From NCBI GenBank assembly GCA_900073065.1, contig FJOG01000006.1, positions 1,470,881 to 1,534,880 of the forward strand: a stretch of DNA of 64,000 nucleotides. The letters are read 5' to 3'. The notes under the pieces were generated by a model. That model made no database searches, was not told the origin of the DNA, and was given only the letters and a program-made list of their open reading frames with translations. Shown in pieces: positions 22,493-31,491 of the stretch (position 1 is its first letter; every line of letters begins with the position of its first letter). The position numbers were made by a program, and so were the translations under genes. This DNA comes from Phialocephala subalpina (Eukaryota; Ascomycota; Leotiomycetes; Helotiales; Mollisiaceae).

Positions 22493-22816
22493 TTAAATGT
22501 TGGGTAACAGACTTCGCCACTGGGAAATAATTTGACGAATATTACCTCCCCCTTTTACCCTGCAAGCGAGGCTTAGCGAGCATTCCAACTTTCGCATTTC
22601 AGCCTCGAGTTGCCTTGCATCGAAAATCATGTCAGCTACCGCCCAATCCATATAAATCCCTGTCAAGACTCGAGAGGCCAATAGTCCGAAGGGAACAATA
22701 GGACTCCAAGAGGTAGGGAAATCTCCCAGGAGGACGCGCAGATTGAATCTCAAGCTCCTCGCCCTCAGCCGCGACTTTACTAAAAACTCCCTTCTACCAC
22801 CGTATGAGACATACAT
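22493..22816 (-). CDS. Hypothetical small protein (107 aa)
   Basis: Single minus-strand frame from ATG 22816. Arg-rich N-terminus, a mildly hydrophobic middle (WSPIVPFGLLASRVLTGIYM) and a short acidic/amphipathic stretch. Composition is protein-like, but there is no recognised family and no supporting splice or context evidence. It may be spurious. Confidence 0.25.
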   Translation of the reverse strand: MYVSYGGRREFLVKSRLRARSLRFNLRVLLGDFPTSWSPIVPFGLLASRVLTGIYMDWAVADMIFDARQLEAEMRKLECSLSLACRVKGGGNIRQIISQWRSLLPNI

Positions 22817-23178
22817 CTAAACCCCTTCAGATCCCCCTTAAGAAGTATTCAGATAGCATCTCTACATGCAGCGGCTATGTGCAAACATTTATTTGAAAGT
22901 ATGTTGGTATTTCGCATATAGTTGGCCAACCGCAGCGCTTGTGGTTGAAGTCATGGGAGTTGGGGGCAAGTGCCGGACCCGAGAGACTGGCAAAAGTGAC
23001 CTCAGCCTCGGAAGGAAATAAAAATATACTCTCGAATGTTGGAATGATATTGGATCGAGACGTGCATTTAAGGTCAGCATATCCCGTTCGTAGAAGAATG
23101 AAAGAAAGTAGAAATCCTCGCTCACTTGGACTCCTTGACAGAACCCCTATTTTCTTTATCCTCACCCAAACCGCAATC
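22817..23178. other. Upstream region of the GPI-type protein gene
   Basis: Promoter region for the plus-strand gene at 23179. The coding frame is open through it to a TTG at 22939, but no in-frame ATG with a signal peptide is seen. Confidence 0.4.
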
Positions 23179-24496
23179 ATGACCTGTCCAGCAGTATCCA
23201 CCCTCCCCACTTCCCTCCTCAACAACGTCGCCTTAATCGCCGGCTCCCAAGGCCAAGTCCCCGTCATGTTGGCCTTGGACAACTGCTGCCTCCAACTCAC
23301 CGCTAAGGAATTCAAATGGTCAGCCAACAATTGCTACCATTACTGCAACATCACCTCTTTGTCTGTCACAACGTCAATGAACACTTGTATCCACGATAAA
23401 TTAGGTTTTACTAGGTACGACTTTATTGACTATGATTGGGCCTTCCCGAATGATTATGGCTTCACGCTTCCGGTTAATACGAAGGCGGTGCCGGCGACGC
23501 TTACTGATACTGGTGGCATTATTATTGTAAGCACCCCTCCTTTCTTCTTTTTTTCTTTCTTTTTTGGGACTTGAGTCTTGCTGTGTTGGGAACTCCCGAC
23601 CAGGTGTCATCCCTCTCAGATATTTTCCTTCCTACAACATGACACATTAATTCGTTGTAGTGGGTTAATCCGGGAGGCAACGCACCTACACAATACATCA
23701 ATTCTCCCATGATTTTCTTCCCCGAATCGACAGCATACAATCACGCACCGAGCACGTCCACTTCTGACACCCCAAAGACAACAAGCTTAAGTTCTAGTTC
23801 CCCAAAAGCCACAGCGAGTCTCTTGGAGTCGCAGTTGTCGCACCTCATCTTAGGTCCCGGAAATGCGATAAAGACAGTGACGAGCCAGAGTACTTCTGTT
23901 CGTGCGGCGACGGGGACAACGATCACGTTGCTGGCGAGCAGTTCTGCGAGTAGTACTGCTGAGTTGAAAGGGCAGCCCGTACCGGCAGTGGGAGCTTCAG
24001 GGACGACGTCGACTGGCTCAGTATTGAATGTGCTGCCGGCCGTGTTAGCTACCGGGACGACGTCTGCGGGGACGGGTCAGAGTTCTTCTGTTGGTGCATC
24101 GATGTCCATGGGAATGGTGATGTCGTCTGGAATGTCGATGCCAGTATCATCGGGATCGTCGATAATTTCGCTCGCGAACACTCTCATCAGCACGAGCTTG
24201 AACGTCACAGGAACGGGAGCGAGCACAACAAGTTTCTCGAACTCGACTTTGACTTCTTCTAGTAAAACCTCTTCTGCTAGTGTCTCGAAGTCGAACTCGA
24301 CATCTACAACTTCGATTGCATCTCACTCCAGTATTACCGCCGGTTCTAGCACTCCAGCACTATTTCGAAAGCATCGGGCACGACAGGAACAGCGACTACA
24401 CCAAGTCCTTCGAAGTCATCGAGCGGGAACAAGAGGAAGGTTGGATGGGGTGTTGGGTTCATGGCTGTGCTTTTGGTATTGGGTGTTTTTGCTTGA
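23179..24496 (+). pseudogene. Ser/Thr-rich GPI-type surface protein gene with an internal frameshift
   Basis: Exon 1 (23179-23526) encodes a Cys-containing N-terminal domain (LALDNCCLQL, NNCYHYCNI). A 134-nt intron leads to exon 2 (from 23661), which continues into a long Ser/Thr-rich stalk typical of cell-wall proteins. Near 24345-24362 the Ser/Thr character leaves that frame and resumes in another frame (ISKASGTTGTATTPSPSKSS). That second frame ends at 24496 with a basic-then-hydrophobic tail (KVGWGVGFMAVLLVLGVFA), as in GPI signals. A one-base deletion or sequencing error explains this; an intron does not fit. Without the shift the protein would end in unrelated residues at about 24518. 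No classical signal peptide is seen at ATG 23179, so an upstream exon is possible. Confidence 0.6.
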
Positions 24497-25180
24497 AGCT
24501 GTAATTGAAACCCCATGAATATGAATATAAATAAGAACTGAATAGGATGTATATACTTTCGGCGAAAGAGGTGGATAAGATCCGAAGAAGCGAATGTATC
24601 GGCACAACATTAACTCTTGCAACGTCATGCTCGGCTCAAGCATAACTTTGTTGCAGGTCGATGAGTCTAAAGTCTTTTCGGACATCGTAGAAGCTGAGAG
24701 ACATCCAGAAGACGTCAGAGATTGAGAGTGCAAGGGTAAAATGACTGTGAGTGTGAAGTCCCGCCAACGGAGCTCAATGTTCCTAACTTCCGCCCTGCTC
24801 CACCCCACCCTCCTCCTCAGCGCTGGCGGCACAGTGAGCGAAAGTCCAACTTTGAGTAGAAATGTTTGAGCTTTGTTGCATATACAGTACAGTAAGCCCA
24901 ATGTGGCAGCGGATACTTCCACAATGGATCCAGAATATATTCCACTTGGGACAGGGCAAATGTCCCCAATCTCGAGGGACAATTGAAAAGGACTCAATGT
25001 CCTAGATCATGCTGAAAACGCCAGATTTGCAGAGCTCAAGTCAATAATACCGTTGGTATTGTTTTCGATGGGCAACAAATCTTTGATGTGATCCTCACAC
25101 AATCTTGATGGAGTGAACATCCTTACCAACCTCCTGAGCCATCCTTCCATCCATGAAGCCATGCAGATAACACTCACCAA
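24497..25180. other. Intergenic with GGGACA-rich short repeats
   Basis: Lies between the GPI-type gene and the HET pseudogene. At about 24950-25010 several GGGACA/TGTCC words occur (GGGACA...TGTCCCC, then GAGGGACAATTGAAAAGGAC), resembling the arms of the inverted repeat at 55.7 kb. No coding frame supported. Confidence 0.4.
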
Positions 25181-26942
25181 TCAGCTCCTTTCCTTCGTCA
25201 ATTGTTGGCAAGGATGATGTCGGCGATGGGACAGAATCATGAATTTGTTGAAGGAGAGTTGAGAGATGAGGTGGGGTTTGTTCAGCGTTATGTTGTTGAC
25301 TCGCTCGTCTGTCTCGAAGATGGAAAGGATATCTAGAGTAAGCTTGTGAGCGATTCGATTACGTGCCCATGCTTTGAAGGACGAGAGAATAGTCGGAGCT
25401 GCGGGCTTTCCTTCGTGGCTGTTTGTTATGAGGGTTCGACAGAGCATTTCACTGAGGTCTTGATCAGTGTCGAGGTATGGATGAGTGATGTTTTGGCAAA
25501 TGTCCAGGTCCGGCACGATGTTTGAGGTCTTCATCATGTCCCACATAGGCAGGCTGACTTCGACAACGCGGTCAAAGTATGCTGCTTGCACCTCGAGAGC
25601 TTGCTCTTGAATACTGCGTGGGCTTGGTATGAGTCGGTGCAAATGGCAGCAATCAAAACCGTGATCTTGATGGCGAATCATTGTTAGTGGTGTAGGAGTC
25701 AAGTTGACCGTCCAGTCCGGAACCCATGAAGGAAGATTCTTAACTTTACGACTCCCAGGATCTTCAATAAAGGAGAGCGTTGCCAATCTAGGCACCTCCT
25801 TGAGCAGCATAGAAGCAATCGACACATAGAGCGACGCAACCGTATAGTCTGCAGAATACTCTGGCTGTACAGATATCACCACACCATCAGGAAGGGCTTG
25901 CTGCGCGATACCAAGCAAGCCAAAGATCTTGTCCCTTGGATCCGTAGCTGAGTAGGGCCGGGCCATGTAAAGAAATTTTTGGAAATACAGGAACCATCTA
26001 GCCTGGGCGTCGATCTCAAAGGCGCCAAAAGCCTGAGTCGCAGGATGATCAGCTGGCGCCGGTCCGTGTTTGACCAAGCTTTCCCTCGCTGATCGTAAAT
26101 GGTCTCCCACCATAGTGAGCCTGATATGCTCATCACCTATGGCTCTTCCGAAAGCTCGATTGACATCCAGTGCGATCAGTGATTGCCAACCCAGGATTTG
26201 GATCATCCTCCCTAGAGTCTCGACGTTTTCCCAAGAGATCGACGACGTCCCACACTGAACAACGATACTTCGAGCGAGGACAACCTCCTGGACAATCCAA
26301 ATTCGAGAGAACCATCGTCTGCGCCTGCAGAAGTTGAGATAACTTTCCCAGCAGTCTCGCCAATCTCCGCTGGGAGGTCGGAGATTCAATTTCCTCAAGA
26401 GTTTTAGACTGAATGAGGTCTGCTGTTTCAGATCTTCCAGGCCGAAGCCCGCAAAATACTTAGCCAAGGCATGCAGAAAATCGGTGGTCAACTATACAAA
26501 TTCCTGCAAGTCCCTAGTATCTGCACCGAGCCATATGATGACTCGCAGCTCTGGAGTAGATGTCGCCCATCAAGGCGACTTGAATTGCCTTTTCATCACC
26601 GTTCTGCTGGTCGATGCAGATGGTATCAATCCAGAGCCATTTCCCAATGTAGCCTGATACAGCTAGTTGTTGCAATGTATCTTCTAGGTTCTTTGTGATG
26701 GGATAGTCGGGCATTTCCGAAACGCTGTTCCCGCTTGAGTCTGCATGATTTGCAGGCTCATATGGGCTGCGGAAGTTTTTGAGATAGAGGATGAAGGAGT
26801 GATCACTTGGGACTCCTGATTCCTTGTCTGCAGTAAGTTCGATGTCTGTCCGGCAAGCCTCTCCCCAGGTGTATGACAAAGCATAATAGTCGGGACAGTC
26901 ATCAAGATCGTACTGTTGCAGACGAAAGCCTAGAAGAGGCAT
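25181..26942 (-). pseudogene. HET-domain protein gene, inactivated
   Basis: From ATG 26942 the HET core is clear: YYALSYTWGEACR, KWLWIDTICIDQQN and GDIYSRA. At about 26541-26552 the frame breaks: the expected continuation RVIIWLGADTRDLQEFV lies in another frame. A TAG at 26494-26492 then sits where family members often have Trp. Beyond it the same frame runs open to 25181, with the HET hallmarks WFSRIWIVQEVVLA, DPRDKIFGLLGIA and LPSWVPDW. The stretch totals about 595 codons, a full-length HET protein. One indel plus one nonsense change (TGG to TAG, a C-to-T in CpA on the opposite strand, the RIP context) point to a recent pseudogene. Sequencing error could explain one lesion, less easily both. 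Confidence 0.8.
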
Positions 26943-27653
26943 GTATTGGGAAGCGGGTTCGGGCTAGGTCCAAGCCTTACTAACTGCAAGAGTCGTATGG
27001 ATCTGGGATGTGACAGCGGATCAAAAGTGGAGGTGCAAGGCGATTGGATGACACAGTCGCCATCGCTGCTGCCATATGAGGACCCGAATGACTGACCCCG
27101 CGGTTCCCGGATCCTCGGGTCGTAGTCTCGAGATAGCGGCGAGTTTGACAGAAATATGCTTCATCGCGAAATCCAAGGCTGTTGAATGCAGCTCCGTAAC
27201 CAGCCTCGTTCGTTGCCGACCAATAGGAAGCAAGATCATGCAGGTCATGCTTTGGAGTAATTATGCACAATTAGTTCCAAGAACGGCCAAAAATGGTAGT
27301 TGGCATCCGAATTGGGGATGGTGGCAGGCGTTAAGCAATAAGTCCGCATCCAAACCCACGGAGCAGGTACGGAGGTTGGGACAAGATCCACAATGAGCGG
27401 CCGATGTGCAGAAAGCGAACATCCTAACATGCAAGGGTTGAGGACCTCATTCTTTATTCCAATCCAATCCGGCCGTATCATAATGTCACCCGAAGATGAG
27501 ACTAGTCCGTCTTATAGTCAGCACATATTAAAACTTGAATATGAGAAGAGCGGGAAAAAGAAGTAATCAATGAAACCAACTCTACACTTATACTTTAACA
27601 TCCCCCTTTGTGCAACACCGCTCCATTTTTGAAGCCCAACGACACCCTCAAAA
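26943..27653. other. Intergenic
   Basis: Between divergent starts of the HET pseudogene and the hypothetical gene at 27654. Overlapping minus-strand frames at 26980-27270 lack ATG starts and family resemblance; part may be an old upstream exon of the HET gene. Confidence 0.4.
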
Positions 27654-28482
27654 ATGTCGGACCAAGAAGACGACAGACTGAGACAATTGACAACCCTCTC
27701 ACCTCGCCGTTTCCACATCTTAGCGAACCCACCTCTTGGTGTCGGCTTGCTCATCTTCGGCCACGAAAATGAAAGCTACGAGGAGGAAAACCTTCAAGAA
27801 TTCTTCAACATAGGCGATCAGATTCGCAACTGCAAGCCCGGGATTTGGACATCCAGGGCGCGAAAGCTAGTTGACACGGAGCCTGATATGCCAGATCGCG
27901 AGTATATCCTTCACTGGGTATCCGAGGGCACCATCGACATTGAACAATCCGTTGAAGATTGGGAGGCCTATGAAGAAGCAACCCGACCAGAGGATGCAAA
28001 TGTCAAGCTGTCAAATATAGTGCCTCCTGGTACGAAATGGCGACGATATGGATCGTACTTCAGTGACGGTGGGGTCTGTGCCATCGTATCCACGGAGTAC
28101 TTGACACATGATGCTGCAAGAGCTATCATGTTTGGAGACCGACAAAGCGACGAGGAGCTGGATTACGGGTTCTACCTTGAATCTTTGTCGTTGAACGGTG
28201 CCGATATTGGGATAAGCGAAGAGCAAAGAGGCTTCACGATTGGCGGAATGAACTGTTCGTCTTTCTGACCAGGCAACCTGGGGCTAGCTAATATGTGTTG
28301 CAGTCTACCAGGACGAGGTTGGAGGTCCTCCTCGAATTGCTGTGGCGGAAGAAAATGGACAGATCATTGCAGTGAGATTTTACCTAGGACCTGAAGAGGA
28401 GGAGAATTGGAAGTCCGAGGGCACAGAGGACGGGCTCGAATCTGAGGAAGAGGGTGACGTGGAAGAAGAGTCCGAGGAATAG
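27654..28482 (+). CDS. Hypothetical acidic protein (259 aa)
   Basis: Two exons: 27654-28254 and 28304-28482, with a 49-nt intron (donor GTTCGT, branch GCTAATA, acceptor TTGCAG) joined in frame. The protein is hydrophilic and acidic, with a Glu-rich C-terminus (EEEGDVEEESEE), no signal peptide and no membrane segment. I do not recognise the family. It sits between pseudogenes in the accessory zone but has an intact frame and good splice sites, so I treat it as a real gene. Confidence 0.7.
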
Positions 28483-28683
28483 CCTTAGAACATATAGCCG
28501 CAGTTCAAGCCCAATAAATGATGCCTATGCACTCCGACACTAAAGAACTGAGGGTCCATCAATTCGATCCCAGTCCCTAAACGGCTGGCTCCTCTGCTTC
28601 TAGTGCTGAAATTGTTTTGTTTCCCGTCATTGGAGCATTTCGGGGACGAGCAGACATTGCTATCAATGCTCTGGATTGATCTA
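28483..28683. other. Short convergent intergenic segment
   Basis: Between the hypothetical gene and the decayed minus-strand gene. Nothing recognised. Confidence 0.4.
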
Positions 28684-29745
28684 TTCAAGCCTTGTGTTGA
28701 TATTGGTGCAGACTACACTTCGAGAACCATAGTGGGAGCTGCCTGTGTTAGTCTTGATAGAGCGAAATAACGGTGGGATGAGCTCGCCTGGGTAGGCTGT
28801 GGTGGCTTTGAACCCCGACTTGGCTGCTTTGATCGACTTCCTGTGGTCATATTTTTCGGCATTGATCTTCTTCTTCCACTCCGTGGTTCCCAAGATCTCT
28901 CCGCCATCCCGAGCAACGCGGTTTTTGATAGGTCTCTTCGTCTTTCCGATGTAGAGCAGATTGCGCGCCCATCCGAGTGTTCGATTTTCGTATGGACAAG
29001 ACCACGCGAACGCAAGCCTCTTTAATATTGCACATTCTCTTTGTATCTCATGGCTTTACGGGGACGCGATTATGCATATCGTGCCTGTTTCTTCTAGCAG
29101 TTTGAACTCATCTTCAGGTATTTGTCCTCCTTGAAAGCCTCGTCGAGCAATGATCCAGCATCCAAGGGGATCTTGCCGAGAATATCTTTATACTTCTAGC
29201 AAAATTCGATTTCGGTAGCTTCCTCTGACTTGATCGTGTCTTCAGTAGCCCTTTTGGCGTTTCGCTTCTGCTTAACTATCTCGTAGCCGTCATGGCGTTT
29301 CTTGCTCCACTCGTCTCGTTTTTGTCTTTCCAGTTTGACAATGCTCTGGGGGCCAGGTTGGCGCTCGTATTCCTTGTCCTTGGTTGCTCGAATCCTTTCC
29401 TATAATTGTATCTGGATACCTTCCACACTCAATTCCGTAATAAATAAGTCCTGCGTCCAAGTTGGACATTGGGCTATGTCCTACCCCTCAATGCACATTG
29501 TGCCTTCCACCAGTCCTAGTCCTTTTCTTTTCTACCAGTATTCGGGTTAGGTTGAGAGTAACATTCGTTCCATCAGATTGGCGTAAGGGCTCGTTGGGGA
29601 GTAGTGGGAGGAAACCTTTGCGGAGGTCATTTTCATAGAGCTCTCCTGTAGGATTGGCCTTCGCTGTCGCATTCAAACCAGAGTTCATTGTGTCCCACTT
29701 TGGTGGGCTTCTCGTACGCTGGGACTTTTCAGTCATATTCATAGA
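28684..29745 (-). pseudogene. Degraded unknown gene in several frames
   Basis: Protein-like segments follow one another on the minus strand but in changing frames. From about 29730: PPKWDTMNSGLN and FLPLLPNEPLRQSDGTNV. Near 29400-29210: a charged coiled-coil-like piece (ERQKRDEWSKKRHDGYEIV). Near 29200-29110: KDILGKIPLDAGSLLDEAF, then a stop. From about 29010 to 28684: LLYIGKTKRPIKNRVARDG and AYPGELIPPLF. Several stops and frame changes separate them. YIGKTKRPIKNRV is reminiscent of GIY-YIG/T5orf172-like segments, but the match is too short to name the family. Reading: one ancestral gene, heavily decayed. Confidence 0.5.
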
Positions 29746-29929
29746 AATCGTAGAAACTAGACATCGTTGACGGAAGTATTAATTTCAGGATGGAGAAGAA
29801 AGCAGCGGAGAAGAGAAGCACCCGCGTGCTGGTCCAAGCGTTTTTGCTTGGCATGCTCAACAAACGTTCCATCAAGATTCTCTCACAAAGAGATAGAGTA
29901 ATGAGACCACTGGGTCTATTGATGACCGT

Positions 29930-30130
29930 CGAATATTATACTGCCTCACACCATCATTAATCATTATAATAATTAAGTGTATAAAATTAAGCAGCTCATA
30001 TATATTCACGTGATATATTTCTCAAAACTGGAGAAGAGAAGATCTTTGAGTTTAGAATTGCTCAAATGAAATTACTATACTATCAAGAAGAGTTTAGCTG
30101 ATCTGTAATGTGCTTATAAAGTCAAGTATA
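29930..30130. repeat. AT-rich block, possible degraded repeat
   Basis: Markedly AT-rich, rich in TA steps (TATATATTCACGTGATATAT and similar), unlike its surroundings. A CACGTGATA word with a downstream GGAGAAGAGA recurs at about 30325-30390. This may be the remains of a mobile element changed by repeat-induced point mutation; no element family can be named. Confidence 0.4.
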
Positions 30131-31491
30131 AAGCTTTGACGGTGTCAAGTCTACTCACTGCGCCTTCCAATCGCAGCAAGAGCCATCTTTCTCTTTTCAG
30201 TCTTTTGGCAACCCATTTGCATGATAACTAGAACTCTTTCTCTTAAGTTCTTTAGTGAAAAACAGACATGATAGCTTCTTGCAGGACGGGAACAGGAAAG
30301 GACAGCAAAACAGCTTATTGATTTCACGTGATACACGCAAATTTTCTCTTTCTCTCATCTTGAGAGGATTCAGGCAAAACGGAGAAGAGATTTGTCTATC
30401 TTGATAACTTTATCTTCGCAATATTCGCCTGTCATGTAGAGAGATCTCGGAAGCAAATCAAGAGATTCTGAAGAAAACACATGACTTTAGAATAGCACCG
30501 AGCCGAGCCTAAGAAAAGGAGAGCGCCGCCGTCGCCTTATCTCGACTGCCTCTCGTATCAAATTTTCAGGTACCTCCGTACATCAGGCCATGTATCTTTC
30601 GCAGCCACAACTCACCTCGTTTTCGGCCCTCGAGCGAGAGATATCTCGACCTGGTTGAGCCTATTTCCCTCTGGATAAACTCATACGATGGATTTGGTGC
30701 GTCATTATCAGTCGATGTTTTGTGGCGCAAAGTTGCGCACAAACCCTGCCCTGAAAGCTGCAACCCGGCATGAAGCTGTTTCCAACGCCGAAGTCTCCCC
30801 TCTTTCTCTCACCAACCCCTCAGCCTTGGCCATAGATGGCAGTCGACGAGCCTGAAAGACAACAGTAATCGCATGTCGGCCATCGGCCCTATCCACACGA
30901 AGAACAACGTGCCATGAATCCTCAATCCCCATGGAGCTGCCACAGTAAGCTGGGAGCAGTGTTCGGGGCCCCATCCGTGGGATCCTGCGCAGAGTTCTTT
31001 GTAGAATCGTTGGTGGTCGCGACACTCAGTTCCCGGCCAGGACCGCAGGGCATGCCATATAATCACCCCACAAGTTCAGCATTCGCGGTCCTGTCCTCCC
31101 ATCGACAAATCTAGATTCTGCACCATTGGCGAAGCTCCATCAGACTGCGTTCCATGATCAGGCCACCTTTTGCCAGCCTATCACCCCTCCACGAAGCTCG
31201 CCTGTGCTGCTGCTGCCCCTCCATAGCAATGTCTCTACTCTTTCAATAGCTGCCTCGCAAACGGATTCATTTAAAAGGTGAGGCTCGTCCACATCTCTTT
31301 CACTTTTCCTATTCATTCAAGCAATTCACTTCGAGCAATCGAACCATTCCGAAACCCAAAAGATCCAACCCGTTCTTCGAGGATCCTATTTCAACCATTA
31401 GCAATTGGTCTGACAACCATCCCAGCTCAGCAACACGAACACCACAAACATAATTCCGAAGTCTGAAAAGACAACCCCTCAAATCACGACA
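30131..31491. other. Long upstream region of the phosphoketolase gene
   Basis: No convincing genes. It becomes pyrimidine-rich towards the phosphoketolase start, with a TTTAAAA (TATA-like) near 31270 and CT-rich leader sequence after it. Minus-strand frames at 30.6-31.1 kb have no family resemblance. Confidence 0.45.

Noticed and set aside
29302..29550. 82-codon plus-strand frame
   Set aside because: Lies opposite the decayed minus-strand gene, whose pieces look more protein-like.
30566..31066. Overlapping minus-strand frames upstream of phosphoketolase
   Set aside because: Mutually overlapping, short, no family resemblance; more likely promoter and leader.
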